Shown in pieces: positions 1 through 7,692 of a stretch of DNA of 49,135 nucleotides. The notes below the pieces were generated by a model, which was not told the origin of the DNA, ran no database searches, and saw only the letters and a program-made list of their open reading frames with translations. How positions within the stretch are numbered: the first letter of the stretch is position 1; each line of letters starts with the position of its first letter. The DNA is from an uncultured Eubacteriales bacterium (GTDB lineage Bacteria; Bacillota; Clostridia; Oscillospirales; Oscillospiraceae): the NCBI GenBank assembly GCA_900317855.1, contig ONIG01000013.1, positions 1-49,135 on the forward strand, read 5' to 3'. A program made the translations under genes and the position numbers.

Positions 1-19
1 ATTTTCTTGGCATAGCAAT

Positions 20-58
20 ACCCCCTATGTAGTTCTTTTATTTTCCTACATAGGGGGT
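20..58 (+). terminator. Intrinsic terminator of an upstream gene outside the window
   Basis: Perfect 13-bp inverted repeat (ACCCCCTATGTAG at 20-32, complement at 46-58) with a 13-base loop, followed on the plus strand by GTTTTG. The short T run lies on the plus strand, so it most likely ends a plus-strand gene to the left of the window. It could also slow transcription leaving proS on the minus strand, but no T run follows on that side. Confidence 0.75.
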
Positions 59-134
59 GTTTTGTCTATTGTCCGTTTTTACTGGTTCGGTTCAGATCGC
101 AGCGGGCGGTTGGTTTTTCTGTTTTGGGCCCGGC

Positions 135-1571
135 TCAGTACGCCACGCCCCAGTAGATCATGCACTTGGCGGGCTTGCCGCACACGGGGCACACGTCGTC
201 GAGGTGCTCCTGCTCGAACGGGATGCAGCGGCTGGACATGCCGGCCTTGTCCTTCATCTCGAGCTCGCAGGCGAGGTCGCCGCACCACATGGTCTTGATG
301 AAGCCGCCGTTTTTCTCCTGCAGCTCCTTGGCCTCGGCCAGCGAGTGCGCGGCATAGGTGTGCTCGTCGAGGTTGCGCTTGGCCTTGTCGAACAGGCCCT
401 GCTGCACGGTCTCGAGCAGCTCGGGGATGCGCGCCTCGAGCTCGTCGAGCGCGACGGTGATCTTCTCACCGTTGTCGCGGCGGACGGCGACGCAGTGGCC
501 GGCCTCGATGTCCTTCGGGCCGATCTCGACGCGCAGCGGCACGCCCTTCATCTCCCAGTTGGCAAACTTCCAGCCGGGGCTGTTGTCGCTGAAGTCGCCC
601 TGCGCGCGCAGGCCGGCGGCCTTCAGGCGCGCGATGAGCTCCTCGGCCTTCTCGGTCACGCCGGGCTTGTGCGCCGCGATGGGCAGCACGATGACCTGGA
701 TCGGCGCGATGTGCGGCGGCAGGACAAGGCCGCTGTTGTCGCCGTGGGTCATGATCAGGCCGCCGATGACGCGCGTGGACAGGCCCCACGAGGTCTGGTG
801 CGGATAGGCCTGCTGGTTGTTCTTGTCGGTGTAGGTGATGTCGAACGCGCGGGCAAACCCGTCGCCGAAGTAGTGGCTCGTGCCGGACTGGAGCGCCTTG
901 TGGTCGTGCATCATGCACTCGATGGTGTAGGTGTTTTCGGCGCCGGCGAACTTCTCCTTGTCGGTCTTGTTGCCGCGGATGACGGGCATGGCCAGCTCCT
1001 GCTCGCAGGTCTCGGCATAAATTTCGAGCATCTGCAGCGTCTCCTTGCGGGCCTCGTCCTCGGTGGCGTGCAGGGTGTGGCCCTCCTGCCAGAGGAACTC
1101 ACGTCCGCGCAGGAACGGACGGGTGGTCTTTTCCCAGCGCATGACGCTGCACCACTGGTTATACAGGCACGGCAGGTCGCGCCAGCTGTGCACGATGTGG
1201 CTCCAGTGCTGGCAGAAGAGCGTCTCGGACGTCGGGCGCACGCACAGGCGCTCCGGCAGCTCCTCGCTGCCGCCCATCGTGACCCACGCGCACTCGGGCG
1301 CGAAGCCCTCGACGTGGTCCTTCTCCTTCTGCAGCAGGCTCTCGGGGATCAGCATCGGCATGGCCACGTTCTGGTGACCGGTCGCCTTGAACTTGCCGTC
1401 GAGTATCTTCTGGATGTTCTCCCAGATGGCGTAGCCATACGGGCGCATGATGAACAGGCCCTTGACATCGGAATAGTCCACAAGCTCCGCCTTGATGCAC
1501 ACGTCGGTGAACCACTGGGCGAAGTCGACTTCCATATCGGTGATCTGCTCGACCTTCTTTTCTTTGGCCAT
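135..1571 (-). CDS. proS: Proline--tRNA ligase, archaeal/eukaryote-type (type 3)
   Basis: Charges tRNA-Pro with proline in the cytoplasm. The 478-residue protein has the class II synthetase core: the RPTSE stretch with the following WRDLP...QWCSVMRWE segment, [14 protein letters not shown], the [14 protein letters not shown] region and the [19 protein letters not shown] motif 3 region, then an anticodon-binding domain and a C-terminal Cys-containing zinc-type domain ([10 protein letters not shown]). It lacks the long editing insertion of the E. coli-type enzyme, which matches the shorter type 3 family. The ATG at 1571 is chosen over upstream in-frame codons because GGAG lies about 10 bases before it and the family begins close to this point. 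It has its own promoter immediately upstream, overlapping the end of the next gene. No T-box leader is visible: the transcript leader is only about 70 bases. Confidence 0.96.
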   Translation of the reverse strand: MAKEKKVEQITDMEVDFAQWFTDVCIKAELVDYSDVKGLFIMRPYGYAIWENIQKILDGKFKATGHQNVAMPMLIPESLLQKEKDHVEGFAPECAWVTMGGSEELPERLCVRPTSETLFCQHWSHIVHSWRDLPCLYNQWCSVMRWEKTTRPFLRGREFLWQEGHTLHATEDEARKETLQMLEIYAETCEQELAMPVIRGNKTDKEKFAGAENTYTIECMMHDHKALQSGTSHYFGDGFARAFDITYTDKNNQQAYPHQTSWGLSTRVIGGLIMTHGDNSGLVLPPHIAPIQVIVLPIAAHKPGVTEKAEELIARLKAAGLRAQGDFSDNSPGWKFANWEMKGVPLRVEIGPKDIEAGHCVAVRRDNGEKITVALDELEARIPELLETVQQGLFDKAKRNLDEHTYAAHSLAEAKELQEKNGGFIKTMWCGDLACELEMKDKAGMSSRCIPFEQEHLDDVCPVCGKPAKCMIYWGVAY

Positions 1572-1646
1572 AAGCGCAACACTCCTCTGTATGCCGCGCA
1601 GAGATCCCGCGCGGGCGTATTTCATAATGTATGGGGTAACTTATAT

Positions 1647-1675
1647 AGTGTATAGAATCCGCCGCCGCTTGTCAA
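1647..1675 (-). promoter_or_regulatory. proS promoter
   Basis: Reading the minus strand: TTGACA (complement of 1670-1675), 17-bp spacer, TACACT (complement of 1647-1652). The -35 box overlaps the stop codon of the upstream gene (1672-1674). The predicted start leaves a short leader before the proS Shine-Dalgarno. Confidence 0.75.
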
Positions 1676-2097
1676 GCGCCAAGCAGCTCCTGCACCGCAA
1701 AAACACCGATCATGACGGCGATGAGAAAGTACATCACGACCGCGCCGACGGAGTGCCGCGCCGGCCGGCGGTCAAACAGCTGCCCCACACACCAGAACAC
1801 GAGCAGCGCGGTGCCGATCCAGTAGACCGGGTTGAGCGCGATGGCCATGACCGTCACCTCGACGATCAGCAGTGCGAACACCGCGATCTGCCACGTGCGG
1901 ATGCGCCGCGCGCGGCTGTTGCAGTAGATCTCGCGCCAGGCGTCGGAAAGCTCGCGGCGCTGGCGGCGGAAAAACGGCTCGCGCGGCTTTTTCGGCGCGG
2001 CCGCCTCGGCCGCAGTTTCGGCGGTTTCGGTCATGGTTTCGGCGGTCTCGGCTGCCGTTTCAGGCTCCGTCTCGGTGTAGGGGCGCTCTTGTTCCAT
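1672..2097 (-). CDS. Hypothetical membrane protein, acidic N-terminus and three predicted membrane helices
   Basis: Not recognised as a named family. The 141-residue protein has a Glu/Thr/Ala-rich low-complexity N-terminus (about residues 5-35), a basic stretch (KKPREPFFRRQRR and following), then three hydrophobic segments: about 70-90 (WQIAVFALLIVEVTVMAIAL), 93-110 (VYWIGTALLVFWCVGQLF) and 118-139. A basic region followed by three helices suggests an integral membrane protein. The ATG at 2097 is preferred over the in-frame GTG at 2106 because AAAGGAG sits 8 bases before the ATG but abuts the GTG. It has a promoter of its own and a small hairpin just before the ribosome binding site. Function is unknown. 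Confidence 0.7.
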   Translation of the reverse strand: MEQERPYTETEPETAAETAETMTETAETAAEAAAPKKPREPFFRRQRRELSDAWREIYCNSRARRIRTWQIAVFALLIVEVTVMAIALNPVYWIGTALLVFWCVGQLFDRRPARHSVGAVVMYFLIAVMIGVFAVQELLGA

Positions 2098-2112
2098 GCG
2101 TTCCACTCCTTT

Positions 2113-2132
2113 CCGGTTTTTCGGAAAACCGG
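2113..2132 (-). promoter_or_regulatory. Hairpin in the leader of the three-helix membrane protein gene
   Basis: CCGGTTTT at 2113-2120 pairs with AAAACCGG at 2125-2132, directly before the AAAGGAG of the gene starting at 2097. It lies between the promoter and the Shine-Dalgarno, so it could affect translation or mRNA stability. Role is inference. Confidence 0.35.
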
Positions 2133-2144
2133 TCCTTTTTCCTC

Positions 2145-2173
2145 AGGATACCCCGCCGCGCAGCGCCTGTCAA
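2145..2173 (-). promoter_or_regulatory. Promoter of the three-helix membrane protein gene
   Basis: Minus strand TTGACA (complement of 2168-2173), 17-bp spacer, TATCCT (complement of 2145-2150), giving a leader of about 40 bases. Confidence 0.65.
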
Positions 2174-2207
2174 GGGCCGGATCGCGGCCGAAAAGTGCAT
2201 TTCGGGC

Positions 2208-2236
2208 TTGACCGCGCACCATTCGTGCAATATAAT
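2208..2236 (+). promoter_or_regulatory. Promoter of the HAAS-like membrane protein operon
   Basis: TTGACC at 2208-2213, 17-bp spacer, consensus TATAAT at 2231-2236, followed by an AT-rich start region. It drives the two genes at 2294-3522 and is arranged back to back with the minus-strand promoter at 2145-2173. Confidence 0.8.
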
Positions 2237-2293
2237 ATGTAAATTAGAGATGCTATTTCAAGATGCAATCGAACCCCTTGGAGGTGACCATCT

Positions 2294-3322
2294 ATCAACA
2301 GACAGAGTTACATGGCGGAGATCAGCAGCCTGCTCGGCCTGATCACCGACGACAATACCCGTCAGGCGCTCATCGCGCAGATGGAGAACATGTTTGACAA
2401 CGCCCCCGATGAGGAGCGCCTCATTCAGGAGATCGGCAACCCGACGAAGGTGGCCGTCGCCCTCATCCGCTACGCCGACAGCGGCAAGATCACGCCGGCC
2501 GCCGCGCCCGTGGTCGCGCCCGAGCAGGTGCAGCCGAAGCGCGCGCCCCAGCCGCGCCCGCGTGCCGAGCAGTACCGTCCCATCGCGCCGCAGCCCGCCC
2601 CCCAGCCGGCCTATGCCGACCAGGCCGCCGAGGACACCTGCGACGAGCAGCCCGCCGCGCCCGTGCTCGACGGTCAGTTCTCGTTTGACGAGCAGCCCGA
2701 GGAAGGCTACTATGACGAGCAGCCCGCCGACGACGGCTACTATGACGAACAGCCCGACGACGGCTACTACGACGAGCAGCCCGCGGACGACGGCTATTAC
2801 GACGAGCAGCCTGCCGACGACGGCTACTACGACGAGCAGGCCGCGGACGACGGCTACTACGACGAGCAGGCCGCGGACGACGGCTACTACGACGAACAGC
2901 CTGAGGGCAATTATGATGACCCGAACTACGCCACCGACGGCGAGGAAGGGTATTATGACGAGGCCTATTACGACGACAAACCGGCCTACAAGACGAACGT
3001 CTTTCTGGCGATCCTCTACACGCTCGGCGCGATCGTGGTCGGCGTGCCGGTGCTGGCCGTGCTGCTGGTGCTGGATCTGGCTGTGCTGGCCGTCGGCGCC
3101 GCGTGCGGCGCGGGCGGTGTGGGCCTGATCGCAACAGCCTTCATCGGCCTGCCCATGGTGGCGGATATGCTCATCCTGCTCGGCGGCGGCGCCGCCGTGA
3201 TCGCCATCGCGCTCGTCGTGATCTGGCTGGCCATCTGGCTGTTCATCCGCATGGTCATCGGCTGGGTCCGGCTGCTCGTGCGCACGGGTAAGCGCTGGTG
3301 CAGAAAGGAGATCGCCGCATGA
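2294..3322 (+). CDS. HAAS/DUF1700-like membrane protein with a DEQPADDGYY tandem repeat
   Basis: The N-terminus (about 60 residues, including LIQEIGNPTKVAVALI) resembles the helical HAAS/DUF1700 domain that Firmicutes use next to small membrane and DUF4097 proteins. Next come a Pro/Gln/Arg-rich linker, a Tyr/Asp/Glu-rich repeat block (DEQPADDGYY units), and a C-terminal part with two long hydrophobic stretches (FLAILYTLGAIVVGVPVLAV and the IALVVIWLAIWLFIR region). The start is unusual. GGAGG at 2280-2284 is 9 bases before an in-frame ATC at 2294, giving a HAAS-like beginning (M)NRQSYMAEI. The first in-frame ATG, at 2312, is 27 bases from GGAGG with no other ribosome binding site, and a stop codon lies at 2285-2287. 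If ATC is not used, the protein starts at 2312 (336 residues). It overlaps the next gene by four bases. Function unknown. Confidence 0.7.
   Translation: MNRQSYMAEISSLLGLITDDNTRQALIAQMENMFDNAPDEERLIQEIGNPTKVAVALIRYADSGKITPAAAPVVAPEQVQPKRAPQPRPRAEQYRPIAPQPAPQPAYADQAAEDTCDEQPAAPVLDGQFSFDEQPEEGYYDEQPADDGYYDEQPDDGYYDEQPADDGYYDEQPADDGYYDEQAADDGYYDEQAADDGYYDEQPEGNYDDPNYATDGEEGYYDEAYYDDKPAYKTNVFLAILYTLGAIVVGVPVLAVLLVLDLAVLAVGAACGAGGVGLIATAFIGLPMVADMLILLGGGAAVIAIALVVIWLAIWLFIRMVIGWVRLLVRTGKRWCRKEIAA
2687..2902 (+). repeat. Coding tandem repeat, mostly 30-bp units
   Basis: About seven head-to-tail units encode DEQP(A)DDGYY. Two adjacent units (2831-2860 and 2861-2890) are identical at the DNA level and one unit lacks a codon, which fits recent slippage or unequal exchange. 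The block is acidic and tyrosine-rich and sits between the HAAS-like domain and the membrane part. Confidence 0.9.
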
Positions 3323-3522
3323 AAAAAGCCTGGAAAACCATCCTCATCATCGCCCTGTGCATCCTGATCGTCGGCGAGATCGTGCTCGGCGTCGGCCTTG
3401 CGACCGGCGGCAGCCCCGACCGCATCTGGGAGGCGGCGTATGAGCACTATGACATCGGCTCGATCTTCGCGTTCATCAAGTCCTCCGGCATCGCGGACCT
3501 GCTGGCGAGCATCGGCCTGTAA
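3319..3522 (+). CDS. Small single-helix membrane protein
   Basis: A 67-residue protein: MKKAWK, one hydrophobic segment (TILIIALCILIVGEIVLGVGLATGG, about residues 7-31), then a short soluble tail ending in LLASIGL. It is translationally coupled to the HAAS-like gene: its ATG overlaps that gene's TGA, and AAAGGAG precedes it by 8 bases. HAAS-type genes are often followed by a membrane-anchored DUF4097 protein. Here only a membrane anchor and a short tail are present, so it may be a reduced partner. Function unknown. Confidence 0.75.
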   Translation: MKKAWKTILIIALCILIVGEIVLGVGLATGGSPDRIWEAAYEHYDIGSIFAFIKSSGIADLLASIGL

Positions 3523-3534
3523 GAAAAGCAAAAC

Positions 3535-3568
3535 ATGAGGCGGCGAGCGTGGCTCGCCGCCTCATTTT
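3535..3568 (+). terminator. Terminator after the HAAS-like operon, probably bidirectional
   Basis: ATGAGGCGGCGAGC at 3535-3548 pairs with GCTCGCCGCCTCAT at 3552-3565 and is followed by TTTGAT. The other side has AAAAC, so it can also serve the convergent YdcZ-type gene. Confidence 0.8.
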
Positions 3569-3587
3569 GATCTGTTGGATCCGCAAA

Positions 3588-3673
3588 AAGCCTCGCAGAG
3601 TTTTCGCCCGCGGGCGCAAAGAAATTCCAATCATTTTCTCCGGCGATATGTGCGGCGGAGAAAATACCGCTCG
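3588..3673. repeat. Two-hairpin dispersed repeat, copy A
   Basis: An 86-bp element that recurs at 23579-23664 with 76 of 86 positions identical by eye. It holds a short stem (centred near 3611) and a longer imperfect palindrome, ATTTTCTCCGGCG at 3633-3645 against CGGCGGAGAAAAT at 3653-3665. It lies between the 3' ends of two convergent genes, the usual site of REP/BIME-type repeats. Between the copies, one stem base pair changes from T-A to C-G. Confidence 0.8.
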
Positions 3674-3688
3674 TCTCACCGTCTCAGT

Positions 3689-4117
3689 TCATTTCATTTT
3701 AAAGAGCAGCACGCCGCCCGTCATCAGCGCAAGCCCCACCCACTTGCTCCAGCCGAAGGCGAGCTTTTCCGTGCCCATGATGCCGAAGGCGTCGATGGCC
3801 GCGGCCGTAGCCAGCTGCGCGATGAGGATCGTCGCCACGGCGAGCGTCGGGCCGAGTCTGCCCATGCCGAGCATGACCGTGACCGTGATGGCCAGCGCCA
3901 GCACACCGCCGAACCAGCAGTATTTCGGCGCGGCGCCCAGCGCGGCAAAGCTGCCCGTGCGCCAGAACACCAGCACCAGCAGCGACAGCACCGCCGCCAC
4001 GCACTGCACGAAGGCGTTGGTCTCCATCGTGCCGATGTGCTCACCAAGGCGCGTGTTCATCACGCCCTGAATGCTCATCGCCGCCCCGGCGAGGATGCAT
4101 GCGAGAAATCCACCCAA
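3689..4117 (-). CDS. YdcZ-type (DMT superfamily) membrane transporter
   Basis: A 142-residue hydrophobic protein that begins GGFLACILAGAAMSIQGV and NTRLGEHIG, the characteristic opening of the YdcZ/DUF606 family in the drug/metabolite transporter superfamily. It has four to five hydrophobic segments and ends GGVLLFKMK, the usual length for these half-size transporters. The start is TTG at 4117: AAGGAG lies about 10 bases upstream, whereas the nearby ATG at 4124 is in a different frame and the TTG gives the family's normal N-terminus. Substrate unknown. It is divergent from the ACT-domain gene. Confidence 0.85.
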   Translation of the reverse strand: MGGFLACILAGAAMSIQGVMNTRLGEHIGTMETNAFVQCVAAVLSLLVLVFWRTGSFAALGAAPKYCWFGGVLALAITVTVMLGMGRLGPTLAVATILIAQLATAAAIDAFGIMGTEKLAFGWSKWVGLALMTGGVLLFKMK

Positions 4118-4144
4118 AATTCATCGGCTCCTTCCGAATAATCC

Positions 4145-4173
4145 TTGCACTGCCGCCCGGAATGTGTTACACT
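4145..4173 (+). promoter_or_regulatory. Promoter of the ACT-domain gene
   Basis: TTGCAC at 4145-4150, 17-bp spacer, TACACT at 4168-4173, preceded by TGTG, giving a leader of about 45 bases. Confidence 0.7.
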
Positions 4174-4227
4174 GTGTCGTGCGGGAAAACATTTGCCCGC
4201 AGCACGCGTACAAAGGAGGGCCCGCCC

Positions 4228-4674
4228 ATGGCAGCAGGCAGCAAACCGAAATACTATCTCGTGGAGGCGAGCGTCCTGCCCGAGATCTTCGCCAAGGTGA
4301 TCGAGGCCAAGGAACTGCTCGAGACCGGCCAGGTGCGCACGGTGGCGGACGCCGTGGCGCGCGTGGACATCAGCCGCAGCGCGTTTTATAAATACAAGGA
4401 CTTCGTGTCCCCGTTTCAGGACATGTCGCGCGGCCATCTGGTGACGTTCAACCTCGAGCTGCTCGACCGGCAGGGCGTGCTGTCGTCCGTCCTCGCTATT
4501 TTTGCCGAAAACGGTGCAAATATACTCACCATCAACCAGAGCATCCCGACGAGCGGCGTCGCCCCGGTGACGATCACGGCTGCGACCGAGAACATGCAGA
4601 CGACGATGGAGGCGTTCATGGCGGCGCTCAAGGCGGCCGACGGCATCATCCGCGTGCACCTCATGGCCGGCTGA
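4228..4674 (+). CDS. ACT domain-containing protein, PheB/UPF0735 family
   Basis: A 148-residue protein with an N-terminal helix-turn-helix-like part (ARVDISRSAFYKYKDFVSPF) followed by a C-terminal ACT domain (residues about 70-145; LLDRQGVLSSVLAIFAENGANILTINQSIP). This arrangement and length match the UPF0735/PheB family. ACT domains bind small ligands, commonly amino acids, so a ligand-responsive regulatory role is inferred. The family's biochemical role is not established. ATG 4228 follows AAAGGAGG by 8 bases. Monocistronic: it has its own promoter and a strong terminator. Confidence 0.88.
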   Translation: MAAGSKPKYYLVEASVLPEIFAKVIEAKELLETGQVRTVADAVARVDISRSAFYKYKDFVSPFQDMSRGHLVTFNLELLDRQGVLSSVLAIFAENGANILTINQSIPTSGVAPVTITAATENMQTTMEAFMAALKAADGIIRVHLMAG

Positions 4675-4689
4675 CCACGAAAAACAAAA

Positions 4690-4726
4690 GCATCCCCGGA
4701 CCGAAATGGTCCGGGGATGCTTTTTT
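4690..4726. terminator. Bidirectional terminator between the ACT-domain gene and the purN-like gene
   Basis: GCATCCCCGGACC at 4690-4702 pairs with GGTCCGGGGATGC at 4708-4720, loop GAAAT, then six T. On the minus strand the hairpin is followed by TTTTGTTTTT. It sits between two convergent 3' ends. Confidence 0.93.
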
Positions 4727-4735
4727 ACCTGTTTT

Positions 4736-5356
4736 TCACTCGAGCAGCTGCGCGCGGCCGCCGTGCAGGCGGATCTTCCCGGCGCAAAAGCGCTTGACCG
4801 CCTCGGGCAGGAGCTTCCACTCCGCGTCGGTGAGCACGCGGCGCTTGAGCGTCGTGACATCGTCGTCCTCGAGCACGGGCACGGCCTTCTGCAGCAGCAC
4901 CGGGCCGACGCCGCCGGTCTCGTCCACGAGGTACGCCGTCGCCCCCGTGACCTTCAGGCCGCGGGCGAGCACCGCCTCGTGCACCGCGTCGCCGCGCAGC
5001 GTCTCGAACGCCGGGACGAGCGACGGCTGCACCGCAATGACCCTGTTGCGAAAACTCTTTGCCGTCTCGCGGCCGACGCCGGGATAAAACCCCGCGTTGA
5101 TCACCAGCTCGATATCCATGTCTTTGAGCTTGTTGCGGATGGCCATGTCGTACGACGTGTCGTTCGGAAACATGGCCGGCTCGACGACGACGGTCTCGAT
5201 GCCGGCGTTGCGCGCGCGCTTGAGCGCGTAGGCGTTGGCGTCGGACGAGATGACGGCGACGAGCTGCAGCTCCGGGATCTCGCCGAAGAACACGGAGTCC
5301 AGCAGACTTTGCAATTTTGTTCCCTTGCCGGAAACCAGAACAGCGCTGCGGATCAT
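4736..5356 (-). CDS. purN: PurN-like formyltransferase homologue with altered catalytic residues
   Basis: A 206-residue protein with the glycinamide ribonucleotide transformylase fold signature: VSGKGTKLQSLL at the N-terminus, NAGFYPGVG, PSLVPAF and VTGATAYLVDE...GPVLLQ, with a long clostridial-type C-terminus. Normal PurN formylates GAR using an Asn-x-His pair and a distal Asp. The equivalent stretch here reads AVQPSLVPAF (Ala108, Gln110) in place of NxHPSL, and the Asp position in the D-G-G-P stretch is Gly149. All three catalytic residues are therefore replaced. It sits outside any pur operon and directly follows the GT4-CsaB gene, whose last codons contain its AAGGAG. It may be a paralogue with another role or an inactive enzyme. 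The gene symbol reflects family only. Confidence 0.75.
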   Translation of the reverse strand: MIRSAVLVSGKGTKLQSLLDSVFFGEIPELQLVAVISSDANAYALKRARNAGIETVVVEPAMFPNDTSYDMAIRNKLKDMDIELVINAGFYPGVGRETAKSFRNRVIAVQPSLVPAFETLRGDAVHEAVLARGLKVTGATAYLVDETGGVGPVLLQKAVPVLEDDDVTTLKRRVLTDAEWKLLPEAVKRFCAGKIRLHGGRAQLLE

Positions 5357-5364
5357 ATGCTCGC

Positions 5365-7590
5365 TTACTCCTTCCCCAGCAGCCGGGCGGCTGTGGCGCG
5401 GTTATTGTCCTCCTGCCGGTTGAGCAGTTCGGTGCGGCGGCGCAGCTCCTCGCCTCTGCCGGCGAGCGCGACGGCCGCATCGATCCGGTCGGACAGATCC
5501 TTTTCGTTGACCGCCTCGAACTGCATGTAGTTATTCTGCTCGACATAGTCGAGAAACGCCGTGACCTTCGGGTCGTAGGCGACGCCGATGAGCGGCACGC
5601 CCTGTCCGGCGGCAAAGATAAGCCCGTGCAGCCGCATGGACACGACGGCCGTCATGCGCGAGAGCACGCCGATCACCTCACCCGTGGACATCTGCTCGCT
5701 GAGCGTATAAAACGGGATGCTCAGATGCTCCGTGACGAGCTGGCTGGCCTCGCCGTCGGTGCGGAAATTGATGCTGAGGAACACCGGCGTCAGGTCGTAT
5801 TTCAGATAGGCGTACACGGCGCCGGCGGCGAACACGGTGGCCTTTTCCTTGATGCCGGGCCACTTGCGCAGCACGAAGCCGATATACTTGCCCTCCGGAT
5901 CCATATCATGCTCACGCAGAATGCGGTCGATGCGGCTGCGCTCTGCGGCCGGCAGCGTGAGCGCGGGGTCGGACGCGAGGATGACCTCCGGGACTGTGAC
6001 GCCGAAGTCCGTGAGCGTCTCGCGGCTGTCCGGCTCACGGAGCGTGATCTTGTCGACACAGTCGTTGATGATGCGCGCGGCGAGCTGCCGGTCGCGCTCG
6101 TAGATGATGGGGCCGATGCCGCAGCCGTACATCTGCACCTTGCAGCCGCAGCGGTGCGCCAGGCGGATCGTACCGAGATAATACCATAAGCTCAGCCGGC
6201 TCGTGACGTCCTGCATGAGGCTGCCGCCGCCGCTGATGAACAGCTGGCTGCGGCGCAGGATGCGCCGGATGGCGGGAGCATGAAACCGGTTGCAGGCGTT
6301 GACGCCGTAAGTGCTGCGCGTGTCCTTCGGCCGGCGGGAGAGCACGGTCACGGGCATATGCGGGTCGATGCGGCGCATCTCGCCGATGATGGCCTGCAAA
6401 ATGGCGTCGTCGCCGGTGTTGCCGAAGCCGTAGGCGCCGCAGATGAGCACGCCGTCGCGCACACCGTCGCGCCGGTTGCGCTCCATGCGGAAGACCGCGT
6501 GGTAGATCTCCAGCTGGCGCAGGCCGGTGGCCTCCTCGGAAAAGTCGGCCTTGCCGCGCCGGTAGAGCGCCTCGCCCATCTCGCGGCGGTAGTTTTCGTC
6601 GAGCGCGTAGCGCGCGAGATAGGCCGCGAGCATGCGCACGTCGCCGGGTTCGATGAGCAGACCGGTCACGCCGTGCTCGATGATGGCCGGCACGCCGCCG
6701 ACGTTCGAGGCGACGGTGGCCAGATGCGCGCGCGCGCCCTCTGGCAGCGCATAGGGAAACGCCTCCGACACGGACGAGAGCGTGTTGATATCGAGCGCGC
6801 CGTAGAAGCTGTCGAGGTCGTTGACCCAGCCGAGGAAGAACACGCTGTCGGCCAGGTCCAGCTCCTTTGTGAGCGCCTCGAGCTTTTTGCGCTCCTTACC
6901 GTCGCCCGCGATGGCGAGGCGCAGCTGCGGGCATGCCTTTTTTGCCAGCGCCACCGCGCGCAGGAGCGTCGGGATATCCTTCACGGGATCGAGCCGGGCG
7001 GCAATGCCCGCGATGACGTCGCCCTCATGCACGGTATAGCCGAACTGCGCGAAATACGCCGCGCGGTCGGTCTTGGGCACGACGTGGGAAAAGTCGAGCC
7101 CGTTGTAGATGGAAAAGAGCCGGTTCGGCTCAAAGCCGCGGTCGATGAGCCGCTGGCGGATGGGGTCGGACACGCACACGCGGTAGTCGAGTTGGTGCAG
7201 GGCCCAGGTATTGAGCGTACCGTAGACGGCGCGGGCGAACGGCCGGCCGAGATAGTCGAGCCGGTAGTCGCTGTGCACGGTGCTGATGACCGGCACGTGT
7301 ACGCTGGGCCGCAGCATGGCACCCATGACGTTGGCCATGGAGCCGTGGCAGTGCACGATGTCATACTCCCCGTCGCAGATGATCCTTTTGAGTGCGCCGA
7401 GGTTGGACGCGAAGCCCCCGTCGAGCACCATCGTCGGGATGCCGAGCGCGGCCGCGCCGTCGGCAAAATCACCGCTGCGGAAGCACACGAGCTGCACGTC
7501 GATGATCTGACCGAGATATTTCAGCAGGGAGTAAACATGCGTCCGGGCACCGCCGGTGTCGCCCCCGCTGATGAGGTGGATTACTTTCAC
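5365..7590 (-). CDS. csaB: Fusion of a GT4 glycosyltransferase and a CsaB-type polysaccharide pyruvyl transferase
   Basis: A 741-residue two-domain protein. Residues about 1-375 are a GT-B family 4 glycosyltransferase: HLISGGDTGGARTHVYSLL near the start, AARLDPVKDIPTLLRA, FFLGWVNDL and the acceptor-side SSVSEAFPYALPEGA. Residues about 380-741 are a CsaB-type pyruvyl transferase: ICGAYGFGNTGDDAILQAI, ISGGGSLMQDVTS, and SMRLHGLIFAAGQGVPLIG. CsaB adds ketal-linked pyruvate to the secondary cell-wall polymer that anchors SLH-domain proteins. The fusion suggests that glycan extension and pyruvylation are coupled. The start is GTG at 7590, with GGAGG 5 bases upstream and the usual MKVIHLISGG opening. 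The reading frame stays open upstream but that part is noncoding. The purN-like gene follows in the same operon. Confidence 0.9.
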   Translation of the reverse strand: MKVIHLISGGDTGGARTHVYSLLKYLGQIIDVQLVCFRSGDFADGAAALGIPTMVLDGGFASNLGALKRIICDGEYDIVHCHGSMANVMGAMLRPSVHVPVISTVHSDYRLDYLGRPFARAVYGTLNTWALHQLDYRVCVSDPIRQRLIDRGFEPNRLFSIYNGLDFSHVVPKTDRAAYFAQFGYTVHEGDVIAGIAARLDPVKDIPTLLRAVALAKKACPQLRLAIAGDGKERKKLEALTKELDLADSVFFLGWVNDLDSFYGALDINTLSSVSEAFPYALPEGARAHLATVASNVGGVPAIIEHGVTGLLIEPGDVRMLAAYLARYALDENYRREMGEALYRRGKADFSEEATGLRQLEIYHAVFRMERNRRDGVRDGVLICGAYGFGNTGDDAILQAIIGEMRRIDPHMPVTVLSRRPKDTRSTYGVNACNRFHAPAIRRILRRSQLFISGGGSLMQDVTSRLSLWYYLGTIRLAHRCGCKVQMYGCGIGPIIYERDRQLAARIINDCVDKITLREPDSRETLTDFGVTVPEVILASDPALTLPAAERSRIDRILREHDMDPEGKYIGFVLRKWPGIKEKATVFAAGAVYAYLKYDLTPVFLSINFRTDGEASQLVTEHLSIPFYTLSEQMSTGEVIGVLSRMTAVVSMRLHGLIFAAGQGVPLIGVAYDPKVTAFLDYVEQNNYMQFEAVNEKDLSDRIDAAVALAGRGEELRRRTELLNRQEDNNRATAARLLGKE

Positions 7591-7607
7591 TTTGCCCTCC
7601 AAAGCAC

Positions 7608-7636
7608 TTGTGCGCGCCGCGAAAACACGGTATAAT
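7608..7636 (+). promoter_or_regulatory. Promoter of the phosphatase-GNAT/ygiQ operon
   Basis: TTGTGC at 7608-7613, 17-bp spacer, consensus TATAAT at 7631-7636. The transcript would run through the oppositely directed promoter at 7693-7721 before reaching its first gene at 7738. Confidence 0.7.
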
Positions 7637-7692
7637 GCGCTCGTACAGGTGCTGACACATTCCCGCGCGAAATCAAAGCGCGGATTCAGATT

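Noticed and set aside
2687..2902. Regular 30-bp repeats suggesting a CRISPR array
   Set aside because: There are no unique spacers; the units are head to tail and in frame, and encode DEQPADDGYY.
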